A DNA stretch of 8,683 nucleotides. Source: Nitrososphaeraceae archaeon (GTDB lineage: Archaea; Thermoproteota; Nitrososphaeria; Nitrososphaerales; Nitrososphaeraceae). Made by a program: the position numbers and the translations under genes. Of this stretch, positions 1 through 6,280 are shown one piece after another. Within the stretch, counting starts at the first letter, position 1; every line of letters begins with the position of its first letter. Under the pieces are notes generated by a model, which made no database searches, was not told the origin of the DNA, and worked only from the letters and a program-made list of their open reading frames with translations. Location: assembly GCA_025936955.1 (NCBI GenBank), contig JAICSL010000048.1, forward strand, positions 1 through 8,683, written 5' to 3'.

Positions 1-228
1 CTTAATGTGTCATTCCTATCAAGGGAGAATAACAGATCATGAAATCGTCAAATAAAGTTAGAAAACTTTACTACCATTTGGAACTAGTCTATTTCAATTA
101 ATCTCCATGTTCTACTATTAATAAATGATGTTCTTAGTATAATCGCTTTCCCTAAAATATATGTTAGAACCAGAAATTATTCTAGTCGTTATTTCTTATT
201 GTTCTTATAATAGTTGTGTAACAGACAA

Positions 229-244
229 ATACATACATACATAC
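229..244. repeat. (ATAC)4 tetranucleotide microsatellite
   Basis: Four perfect ATAC units in non-coding DNA about 70 bp upstream of the PPOX start. Probably a simple slippage repeat; no function can be assigned. Confidence 0.8.
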
Positions 245-285
245 AATAACCCAATGACAATGAATAATAGAATACAATAGAATAG

Positions 286-295
286 TTGATAAATC
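286..295 (+). promoter_or_regulatory. Weak TATA-like box of the PPOX gene
   Basis: TTGATAAATC is centred about 25 nt upstream of the ATG at 316, the spacing at which archaeal TBP/TFB would start transcription on or beside that ATG. The match to a TATA consensus is poor, so the call rests mainly on spacing that agrees with the other genes in the window. Confidence 0.3.
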
Positions 296-315
296 AATCC
301 TAATTAATATAATGG

Positions 316-801
316 ATGGATAATTATAACAACAAAAGTAATGGTAAGATCAATCCAGTCAACGATCTTTTAAGCGAACCAATAATCAGACTCTTCAAAA
401 ATAAAAATTTTGCTTTCATAGCTACAATAAATAAAGATGGCTCACCACAGGTCACTCCAACGTGGGTAGATATAGATGAGGAAAATGGGAATATTCTCAT
501 CAACACAGCAATTGGTAGGTTAAAGCAAAGGAATGTATCAAGAGATCCTCGGGTATCAATATCGATGGTGGACGAACAGATTAATCCATATAGTATGGTT
601 ACCGTTAAAGGAATGGTTGTAGAACAAATCACCGACGGCGCCGATGAACATATAGACAAATTAGCAAATAAGTATTTAAATTCTGATAAATATCCAGGAC
701 ATTCCCCTAATATAAAAAGAATAATCTTAAAAATAAAACCAGATAAGATATTTTACCTTCCTCCAAGATATACCGAGTATCTGGATAAGAATAAGAAGTA
801 A
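316..801 (+). CDS. PPOX-class (Rv1155-like) F420/flavin-dependent oxidoreductase
   Basis: A 161-residue cytoplasmic protein of the pyridoxamine 5'-phosphate oxidase-like split-barrel fold. What is seen: the first-strand signature FIATINKDGSPQVTPTWVD (residues 35-52), the ILINTAIGRLKQRNVSRDPR segment (60-79) typical of cofactor-phosphate binding in this family, then a V.VKG.V strand (96-102) and an RIILKIKPDKI strand near the C-terminus (135-145). Length matches the family (about 130-160). Family members mostly use F420, some FMN, to reduce diverse substrates; the substrate here cannot be told. Ammonia-oxidising archaea make F420, so an F420-dependent reductase is the best guess. The first 18 residues are Asn/Lys-rich and probably disordered. 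The start at 316 is the only ATG giving the full fold; an ATG at 312 in another frame stops after three codons. No Shine-Dalgarno is present. The gene stands alone and faces the cupredoxin gene 731 bp away. Confidence 0.9.
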   Translation: MDNYNNKSNGKINPVNDLLSEPIIRLFKNKNFAFIATINKDGSPQVTPTWVDIDEENGNILINTAIGRLKQRNVSRDPRVSISMVDEQINPYSMVTVKGMVVEQITDGADEHIDKLANKYLNSDKYPGHSPNIKRIILKIKPDKIFYLPPRYTEYLDKNKK

Positions 802-822
802 GCCTAGCCTCCTTTGGCTTAC
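798..822 (+). terminator. Stem-loop at the end of the PPOX gene
   Basis: A perfect 7-bp inverted repeat, GTAAGCC (798-804) and GGCTTAC (816-822), with an 11-nt loop overlaps the TAA stop. No T-run follows, so as an archaeal terminator it is weak; it may instead be a 3'-end processing or stability structure. Confidence 0.35.
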
Positions 823-892
823 ATACAAGACAATAATGGAAAATTTGAAAGACAACCAATTACAATTTAATCTATATTATCAACTGTAAGCC

Positions 893-1012
893 ATGAAAAT
901 GGTGATGATTAATGTACTGATCAATGCATTAATTCCCTTCACAGCTGTGTATTATCATTCACCAATAGGGTTCACAGGTGTCAGCTTCTCTCAGCCCTCT
1001 CTGAGATATTAA
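893..1012 (+). CDS. Possible 39-residue hydrophobic small protein (doubtful)
   Basis: Not a recognised family. The ORF starts MKMVMINVLINALIPFTAVY, a hydrophobic N-terminal half that could be one short membrane helix, and ends with a polar Ser/Pro-containing tail. In its favour: a TATA-like ATTTAATC (865-872) is centred about 25 nt upstream of the ATG, as for the leaderless genes nearby, and GC content is visibly higher than in the surrounding gap. Against it: ORFs of this size are expected by chance in several kb of intergenic DNA, and the same stretch carries three inverted repeats that could equally mark a structured RNA. Confidence 0.2.
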   Translation: MKMVMINVLINALIPFTAVYYHSPIGFTGVSFSQPSLRY

Positions 1013-1504
1013 AATGGTTATATCATCATAGTTATTAAATTAATGTTACTCGTTCTAATTATGTTCGGCTGCATTTAACTGATTGTAAAACGATTTGTGC
1101 AAATGAAAGTAGCAAATGGAAGACTAGCTATTCAACTCATTTTTGTACATTAGTCCTGGCTAGCCCAATAGTAGCATAATTAAATTATTGTTGATAGGCA
1201 ATAGATCTAGAAGTTGTCTTTTCGGAAGGTTGCATTGAGAATGATTTTGACTATTCAGATTTGGCTTATATTAGTCTAACAACAAATTCATCATCGACTG
1301 TAACCAGGAAAAAGTATATAGTGCAGTTATCTCCCAAATAATAGATTCCAATGATAGTAACATTTAATGATATTATTCAGATATAAATGAGAAGAGACGT
1401 TATGTTATCAGTCATAAGATTCCTTTATTATCTATTCAAGAAGTGGATTGATACAAGTTGTAATCTTTAGAAAATGGCAGTTTACACTTTTTTGTAACAA
1501 AGTC

Positions 1505-1511
1505 AAAAAAA
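1505..1511 (-). terminator. Poly-U terminator of the cupredoxin gene
   Basis: Seven A on the + strand give a U7 tract in the minus-strand transcript about 22 nt past the cupredoxin stop codon; a second minus-strand element follows near 1495. U-tracts without a strong hairpin are the usual archaeal intrinsic terminator. Confidence 0.5.
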
Positions 1512-1532
1512 GGTAGGTTGAGTCCATGAGAA

Positions 1533-2180
1533 TTACTTTACTGTGACAGATCCCATCATCCATGGATGTAGTCCACAGAAATACTTGTATGTACCAGCCT
1601 TCTGGAAAGTCACCGTGAATGTCGTTGAAGATCCAGGATAAGCTTGTTCTTGTCCTTTAGGTAGCAACCATCCTGAGTTAATGTACTTTTCATTACCAGT
1701 GATTGAATAAGTCGCATTAGGTGCTAAGTGGGTCACCTTTCCTTGTTCATCAATTACAGCGGGAAGATAGGATCGGGCATTAGCTGCTATTACAACGTTA
1801 TCCTTACCAGGTACTTTAAGTGGTTCGCTATTAGCGGTAGGAGGTATAGGCATAAACTGAGTAGAATTTGGAACGCTAAAGGGTGAAACTATGTCAGCTG
1901 TGGTCTTGTTGTCCAATACAAATGTAACTGTGTGCGGTTCTGCTACAGTCGATGGATTATCCCAAGTTACATTTTGACCTACGTTGACTTGTATATCCTG
2001 TGGCGCAAATATAGATAGCATATCAGTAGCATTCCCTCCTCCTGCATGTGCCAAGATTGAACTGTTGCTATCTGAAGCATATACTACTTCGTTTGATGCT
2101 ACCATTGTACCTATTGCAGTTATCGCAAAAGTAACAGCTGCAATGGTCACAATTATTACCAGTGTTGTTATTTTATACAT
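1533..2180 (-). CDS. Exported cupredoxin (plastocyanin/amicyanin-like blue copper protein)
   Basis: A 215-residue protein with an N-terminal hydrophobic segment (about residues 4-29) and a likely signal cleavage after VYA (33-35), so it is probably secreted or surface-held. The mature part is a type 1 copper domain: an N-terminal strand ending in DIQVNVGQNVTW (62-73), copper ligand His83 in EPHTVTF, and the C-terminal loop YFCGLHPWMMG with Cys202, His205 and Met208 (or Met209). The C-x2-H-x2-M spacing is as in amicyanin. His83 and Cys202 are 119 residues apart, far more than the 40-50 of amicyanin or plastocyanin, so a long insertion (about 90-170) lies between the ligand strands. Thaumarchaea use many such proteins as copper electron carriers around the ammonia-oxidation chain; a role as electron shuttle is inferred. 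The ATG at 2180 sits 27 nt from a TATA box, which supports this start. The gene is monocistronic and divergent from the cyclase gene. Confidence 0.9.
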   Translation of the reverse strand: MYKITTLVIIVTIAAVTFAITAIGTMVASNEVVYASDSNSSILAHAGGGNATDMLSIFAPQDIQVNVGQNVTWDNPSTVAEPHTVTFVLDNKTTADIVSPFSVPNSTQFMPIPPTANSEPLKVPGKDNVVIAANARSYLPAVIDEQGKVTHLAPNATYSITGNEKYINSGWLLPKGQEQAYPGSSTTFTVTFQKAGTYKYFCGLHPWMMGSVTVK

Positions 2181-2200
2181 TTACAAGTAACCTATATCAA

Positions 2201-2213
2201 GATATTATAATAA
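2201..2213 (-). promoter_or_regulatory. TATA box of the cupredoxin gene
   Basis: On the minus strand this reads TTATTATAATATC, centred 27 nt upstream of the ATG at 2180. The predicted transcription start falls at the start codon, so the mRNA is probably leaderless; no Shine-Dalgarno sequence precedes the ATG. Confidence 0.55.
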
Positions 2214-2657
2214 TAACGTATCTTCTAAAAGACCATTAGTTATTTGACAAAAGGATACTGACTTATAAAGCTCTAACTTAAAGTTTTTCTCAAATTTCAG
2301 AAATATTAGGACTTGATCCAGTTGTTCTTTTTAATGATCATATATCTATTATGGGATTAAACTATTGCATTTGATCATAATTTTACACGCCTTATGAGGA
2401 TTCTTTTTAAATGACAACAATGAAGAGTATCTTTGCGAATATAGTAATGAAGTCTATGTGTTACCTATAATCTGAGGAATTTTTTTCTTCTATTATACAC
2501 TAGACACAGAATATAAGATAATAGGAATACGATAATAAATCCCACCATTGACTTTGCTAGAGCACTATATTAAGATCTTCAAATGAATGACACATGACAA
2601 AAAGAAAAAGTAATCTTCGGATATCCTAATTTATAAAGCATATTACCGTAAGTTACT

Positions 2658-2688
2658 TCTAGATCATTATTGATTTTGTCTAGATCAT
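2658..2688. promoter_or_regulatory. Paired 10-bp direct repeat upstream of the cyclase promoter
   Basis: TCTAGATCAT occurs at 2658-2667 and again, identical, at 2679-2688. The repeats are 21 bp apart, two DNA turns, so they lie on the same face of the helix. They sit roughly 55-85 bp upstream of the cyclase TATA box, a position suited to an activator or other regulator. The binding protein is unknown. Confidence 0.4.
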
Positions 2689-2737
2689 GAGGAGTTTAAC
2701 AAGGACAACTCAAAATATAAAAATCCCAACCTAAAAC

Positions 2738-2750
2738 TTTAATATATATT
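2738..2750 (+). promoter_or_regulatory. TATA box of the cyclase gene
   Basis: TTTAATATATATT is centred about 44 nt upstream of the ATG at 2789. Transcription would start near 2770, leaving a short leader of roughly 18 nt. This leader holds only a weak purine-rich GAGAAG stretch before the ATG. Confidence 0.5.
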
Positions 2751-2788
2751 TGCGTTTGAATCTACTATAGTTCACATAGCGAGAAGAG

Positions 2789-3859
2789 ATGGAAAAAGAA
2801 GGCACTAATAAATCCCCGGATACTTCTAATCCACGTCAGACAATCCTGAACCTATACAATTCAGGAATTGAGAATTATGTCATATCATATCAGTTGGATG
2901 TTAGTCAAGAAGAAGTTGATAGGGTCATAGAAGAGGAAGAGGAAAAGAAGAAGCAACTGGCATCGTCATCGTATTCTGAAAACCATTTGTTTGATGCACC
3001 CACTTCTATAGGAAGTTCATTTTATCTTGATGCCATTGTTAATGTTGACCTTGCCATCCGAAAGGCACAAACGCGAATGTGGCAGGCATTAAAAGTAGAA
3101 CCTCAATTTGACATCTCAATGGAAGAAACATCTAAAATTTTAGAAAAATTTTCTAAATCCAAGGTCACTTTTGTAATCTTACATATTGATCTGGTAGGTT
3201 CAACTCAGCTTTCAATGACTTTGCCGCTAGACAGACTTACGACTATAATTCAAACATTCAGTCAAGAAATGTCCTTTATAATAAAATTGTATGGTGGCTT
3301 TGTTTTGAAGTATATAGGAGATGCAGTCCTAGCATTTTTTATTACTAATCCAGCAATAGACGGAAATAATAATAATAATAATAATAATAATGAATATGAA
3401 AACGACAATATCCTACAATCTCAATCCTATTTACCATGTGTAAATGCAATTAATTGCGCCAGGTCTATGATCAAAATAGTCAAAGAGGGTATCAATCCGA
3501 TACTCAATCAATCTGACTATCCAGATATAGGTGTGCGAGTTGGAATAGATGTTGGAGAAATTGCAATAATTCAATATGGGTGGGATATACATAACTTGGA
3601 TGAAAAAGGTATAACGGTCAAAGAACCCCATTACGATATTCTGGGACACACTATAAATATGGCAGTAAAAATGACAGGTCTTGCCAAGCCAAATAGTATT
3701 GTCATCGGTCAATCAGTTTATGAAATACTAGATAATATACAAAAGTCTACATTTGAAAAAGTGAAAGTGAATCCAACTATCTGGAGTTATTTGAATGAAA
3801 GAACTGGTAGCTTGTACGCTGTTTACTCTAGCGTAAACAAACAAAAAAAATTGCAATGA
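2789..3859 (+). CDS. Class III adenylate/guanylate cyclase with putative N-terminal HTH
   Basis: A 356-residue soluble protein with no membrane segment. Residues about 16-47 (ILNLYNSGIENYVISYQLDV and on to a VSQEEVDRVI helix) read like a small helix-turn-helix, followed by an acidic/basic helix (48-57) and a linker. The catalytic domain runs about 124-348: metal-binding Asp134 in HIDLVGST and Asp178 in KYIGDAVLAFF, the RVGIDVGE strand (250-257), and DILGHTINMAVKM (283-295). By alignment to mycobacterial Rv1625c, Lys174 and Asp283 match the adenine-selecting pair and Asn290 the ribose-positioning Asn, which favours ATP to cAMP. The position of the transition-state Arg is Lys294, a conservative but unusual change. 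An insertion of nine Asn (193-201) encoded by AAT repeats interrupts the domain after the second metal site. The ATG at 2789 is the first in frame after a good TATA box. Regulation may involve the paired repeats upstream. Whether it makes a cyclic nucleotide, and what reads the signal, is not shown. Confidence 0.88.
   Translation: MEKEGTNKSPDTSNPRQTILNLYNSGIENYVISYQLDVSQEEVDRVIEEEEEKKKQLASSSYSENHLFDAPTSIGSSFYLDAIVNVDLAIRKAQTRMWQALKVEPQFDISMEETSKILEKFSKSKVTFVILHIDLVGSTQLSMTLPLDRLTTIIQTFSQEMSFIIKLYGGFVLKYIGDAVLAFFITNPAIDGNNNNNNNNNEYENDNILQSQSYLPCVNAINCARSMIKIVKEGINPILNQSDYPDIGVRVGIDVGEIAIIQYGWDIHNLDEKGITVKEPHYDILGHTINMAVKMTGLAKPNSIVIGQSVYEILDNIQKSTFEKVKVNPTIWSYLNERTGSLYAVYSSVNKQKKLQ
3365..3391 (+). 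repeat. (AAT)9 trinucleotide microsatellite in the cyclase gene
   Basis: Nine perfect AAT codons encode an Asn run (residues 193-201) in a loop of the cyclase domain. Length changes would stay in frame, so the loop could vary between strains without breaking the protein. Confidence 0.9.
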
Positions 3860-4017
3860 GATCGAGAAATAGATAGGACATCTACAACTGGTGTAATATC
3901 CTAAATGGAGATTAGATCATTTACACTCATTGGTATAATGTTTGATGATACTAACCTACTTTTTGTCACGATCGGTTTACCTAGGAAAAGCCAATTAGAT
4001 TAAAATTCAAACGAATG

Positions 4018-4034
4018 TTTTTTATTTTGTTTTT
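4018..4034 (+). terminator. Poly-T terminator downstream of the cyclase gene
   Basis: Three T-runs in a row (T6, T4, T5, broken by single A or G) lie about 160 nt after the cyclase stop on the + strand. This is the strongest T-rich element in the gap and a likely archaeal U-tract terminator. Confidence 0.45.
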
Positions 4035-4524
4035 AATGTTTTCATAGATAACCTAAAAATAAAATGAAATAATAGATGAAATTAATCTGTAGGATTTTTC
4101 ATTTGAAATCATACTTTGCCGAGGCTAGTCGTCAGAGTTTATAATACTACTCATCTCAACCACACAATTTATTGAAGCAATTCTTCTACGCCATGAGGTA
4201 TTGTTGTACACAGGCACCACTCAGCATCAATGCCAAAAGATAGAAATCAGGTTTAGCTTCGCATGAGTTCCCCTGTCAATGTAGTCCAAATTAATATTGT
4301 AATCAGTTCCTTTGTTTATCAAATAAGTGTGTAATCAGTAATATGTCTACATCCAATAAGTTCTCTACTTTGGTCGACGGAGAATTCAGAATGCGGTAAC
4401 CTATGTAATAATCAGTATCAACTGTTAGTTACAATATTTCAATGAGATAATTTCTCCTGCTGATAAATCTAAAGTTAGAAGAAAGAGATACATGTAAGAA
4501 CGTGCTCGCTTGAAGATAATGCTA

Positions 4525-4539
4525 TTCTAATTGTTAGAA
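4525..4539 (-). terminator. Small hairpin just after the hydrolase stop
   Basis: TTCTAA and TTAGAA pair perfectly around a 3-nt loop, ending five nt from the hydrolase stop codon on the minus strand. No U-tract follows, so it may be an RNA 3'-end structure instead of a true terminator. Confidence 0.25.
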
Positions 4540-4543
4540 GCAA

Positions 4544-5371
4544 TTAACCGATAAATTTCATTAACTCTTCATTTGTTTTTGCTTTTTCTTGGATATTTAA
4601 TCCGTGTCCACTTTCTGTAAATTCAACAAGTTTAGATTGTGGAATTCCTTTATGCATCTCTCTTGCGAGGTCAAAAGGACATATCTTATCGTGGCTGCCG
4701 TGGAATATAGCCACAGGTATATTTCTATCCTTAACAGCCATCATGTCGCGGCGCAGGTCTGCATCCCTTAATACTTCTAGACATTTAACGGTAGCATAGG
4801 GAGATGCTTCCATGCCTATTTGATGTAGCCATCTAACAGTATCTTGGCTTACAGAAGCGCCTTCTTTTTCTTCAAAGAATATTGTTCCAAAATCCGACAA
4901 CATCTTTGGTCTATCTTCAATTGCTTGTGCGATTAGTCTATCGCAATCAGATTTTTCTAACCCATAGGGAAATCCTTCTCTCTTTGTAAAACAAGGAGCA
5001 GCAGCACCCATAAATACGACTTTTGAAACTCTTTCAGAGAAATACTTACCGATATAATGCATAGCTATTGCACCACCCATTGAAAAGCCTACCAGTGTTA
5101 TCTCTGTGATATTCAGAATATCAATAACATCTTTAATATCATCAGCAAATATATCATAATTATACTCAGACCATGATCCATCAGACCTTCCAAATCCTCG
5201 GAGGTCTATACCAATGCAGCGGTAGCCGTTTTGTGATAGATGCATGAACTGATACTCAAATGTCTTATGATTTTGTGGCCATCCGTGTATAAACAAGACA
5301 GGCTTGTTGTTGATGTTACCCCAATCTTCTATATTAATTGCAATTTTATCGCCTACTCGTACTGGAATCAA
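4544..5371 (-). CDS. Alpha/beta hydrolase, non-heme haloperoxidase/perhydrolase type
   Basis: A 275-residue cytoplasmic alpha/beta-hydrolase. Seen in order: the oxyanion-hole motif FIHGWPQ (27-33), DLRGFGRSD (56-64), the nucleophile elbow GFSMGG with Ser97, a cap region (about 125-210), catalytic Asp228 in HGSHDKICP, and catalytic His256 in ESGHGLN. Order, spacing and length (family about 270-280) match proteins annotated as non-heme chloroperoxidase, aryl esterase or perhydrolase; the natural substrate is usually unknown, and simple ester hydrolysis is the safest prediction. The start codon is TTG at 5369-5371, directly after an in-frame TAA. No ATG or GTG exists further in before the conserved core, and this start gives the N-terminal length usual for the family. 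A TATA-like box lies only about 14 nt upstream, too close for this start, so the promoter is unclear. It is transcribed alone, 909 bp from the next minus-strand gene. Confidence 0.88.
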   Translation of the reverse strand: MIPVRVGDKIAINIEDWGNINNKPVLFIHGWPQNHKTFEYQFMHLSQNGYRCIGIDLRGFGRSDGSWSEYNYDIFADDIKDVIDILNITEITLVGFSMGGAIAMHYIGKYFSERVSKVVFMGAAAPCFTKREGFPYGLEKSDCDRLIAQAIEDRPKMLSDFGTIFFEEKEGASVSQDTVRWLHQIGMEASPYATVKCLEVLRDADLRRDMMAVKDRNIPVAIFHGSHDKICPFDLAREMHKGIPQSKLVEFTESGHGLNIQEKAKTNEELMKFIG

Positions 5372-5379
5372 TTATTCAC

Positions 5380-5392
5380 ATGTATAAAAAAG
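5380..5392 (-). promoter_or_regulatory. TATA-like box near the hydrolase start
   Basis: The minus strand reads TCTTTTTTATACA here, a good TATA match. Its centre is only about 14 nt upstream of the TTG start, so transcription would begin inside the first codons. Either another weak box farther out (near 5409-5419, AAATATGTAAA) is used, or start and promoter need mapping. Confidence 0.25.
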
Positions 5393-5800
5393 ATGTCTCT
5401 TTTAACTTTTTACATATTTGGAATGGCACTTCATTTAACTATTTTTCATATTCTCTATTGCTTATGTCAACAAATAGACTGAACGAATTCATTATATGCT
5501 TTGGCTTATACTCATTATTATCTTTCCTATAGAAAATAGTCATCAAAAAGTCGGTTCTATCTTTATGAATTGGATTGTTCCTTCTTCTTATAAACTTTTT
5601 TGATTCGATGAAGGAAAATGATATTCAATATTCAGTAATCTATTTGCTTTATGGATATCTTGTTCCTTCAACAGCAGAGAAAATATTGTCTTTTCATTAT
5701 TTTCTAATCAAATAGATATTGAACATGGAAATCGTACATGTTATAGTGATTTCTTCATCTTTTTTCTCCTTATTTCCGACCTCTTTTTCAGAAGCTTATT

Positions 5801-5818
5801 TATGATTATGATTATGAT
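5801..5818. repeat. (TATGAT)3 hexanucleotide repeat
   Basis: Three perfect TATGAT units in the long AT-rich gap. It happens to give three successive ATG codons at the start of a 46-codon chance-length ORF. Probably a simple slippage repeat. Confidence 0.75.
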
Positions 5819-6222
5819 TTACACAGATGTATCCAGTTACAGGAACATGTCATTTATCAGCATTATAAATAGAGAGTTTAGAGAAAAACATTCTATGATC
5901 ATTCTGCAATATCTCATTTCTGCATTTGAATTATTAAATTAACTTTATTTATGAAATACACTTTTTATAATAATCTACTTGACGTAATTTGGAATGACCT
6001 TAATTTTTGGCATTTGATTTAACTTCGTGATAGTTTTCGAAATCAAAAAGTGGTAAGTGCAGTCGGATAAAGAAAGAAGGAAAATATGTGCTTACTTTGA
6101 TAACAATAATTGGAAACTAATATTTTAACTAAGTGTTGGCTTTTCAGTTCAATTTAACGATTATCTACCATTATTACTTAGCGCAGCAGTAAAGAAATCC
6201 ACTAATTGGATAAAAGGTAAAG

Positions 6223-6229
6223 AAAAAAA
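6223..6229 (-). terminator. Poly-U terminator of the poly-glycine protein gene
   Basis: Seven A on the + strand give CTCCUUUUUUUCUUU in the minus-strand transcript, about 50 nt past the stop codon at 6281. This is the typical archaeal U-tract end signal. Confidence 0.5.
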
Positions 6230-6280
6230 GGAGTTTGGAATTCTATTTTGTATTTGTTTTGTTTTGCAGTAATTAGCCGC

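Larger units (their letters stand above)
1..315. other. Non-coding leader region upstream of the PPOX gene
   Basis: AT-rich sequence with no convincing gene on either strand. It holds a short ATAC microsatellite at 229-244 and, just before the PPOX start, a weak TATA-like stretch at 286-295. Frequent stops occur in all frames. No tRNA-like cloverleaf was recognised. Confidence 0.6.
802..1532. other. 731-bp convergent gap, no confident gene
   Basis: AT-rich region between the ends of the PPOX and cupredoxin genes. It contains a possible 39-codon ORF at 893-1012 (+), which overlaps three inverted repeats: ATTAATG/CATTAAT (908-933), the palindrome CACAGCTGTG (940-949) and TCTCAG/CTGAGA (989-1006). 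Other short ORFs (for example 27 codons at 1387-1470) look like chance. The poly-A stretch at 1505-1511 serves the minus-strand cupredoxin gene as a terminator. No tRNA or known RNA was recognised. Confidence 0.6.
2181..2788. other. 608-bp divergent promoter region, no gene
   Basis: Lies between the oppositely oriented cupredoxin and cyclase genes. It holds the TATA boxes of both, two further TATA-like motifs (TTATAAAG near 2263-2270 and 2633-2639) of unknown use, a TGATCATA octamer at 2335-2342 and 2372-2379, and the 10-bp direct repeat at 2658-2688. The longest reading frames from ATG are about 20 codons and look like chance. Confidence 0.6.
3860..4543. other. 684-bp convergent gap between cyclase and hydrolase
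   Basis: AT-rich with no confident gene. It contains a 32-codon ORF at 3905-4003 (+), starting MEIRSFTLIGIMFDDTNLL, 45 nt after the cyclase stop and just before the poly-T terminator; it could be a small co-transcribed gene but has no Shine-Dalgarno sequence and no known family, so it is not called. The rest, 4040-4520, shows only short chance ORFs and no RNA gene that could be recognised. Confidence 0.55.
5372..6280. other. 909-bp AT-rich gap, no confident gene
   Basis: Separates the hydrolase start from the end of the poly-Gly gene. Contents: a TATA-like motif near 5380-5392, a 34-codon minus-strand ORF at 5439-5543 (starts MTIFYRKDNNEYKPKH), 35- and 46-codon plus-strand ORFs at 5608-5715 and 5802-5942, a hexanucleotide repeat at 5801-5818, a plus-strand TATA-like TTTTTATAATAA near 5963-5974 with no ORF behind it, and the poly-A at 6223-6229 that ends the poly-Gly transcript. 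None of the ORFs resembles a known family, and several of this length are expected by chance. Confidence 0.55.

Noticed and set aside
324..659. 111-codon frame antisense to the PPOX gene
   Set aside because: Shadow of the PPOX gene with no start signals or recognisable domain.
902..920. C-box-like GTGATGA followed by CTGA, as in a C/D box guide RNA
   Set aside because: The spacer is only 8 nt, no C'/D pair at proper distance and no closing stem were found.
3431..3712. 93-codon frame antisense to the cyclase gene
   Set aside because: Shadow of the cyclase catalytic domain; no promoter or family features.
5240..5532. Two plus-strand frames of 64-80 codons across the hydrolase 5' end
   Set aside because: They are partly antisense to a well-supported hydrolase and the rest has biased AT-rich composition; no promoter.
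5802..5942. 46-codon plus-strand ORF starting in the TATGAT repeat
   Set aside because: Length is within chance for this much AT-rich intergenic DNA, and the start is generated by a microsatellite.
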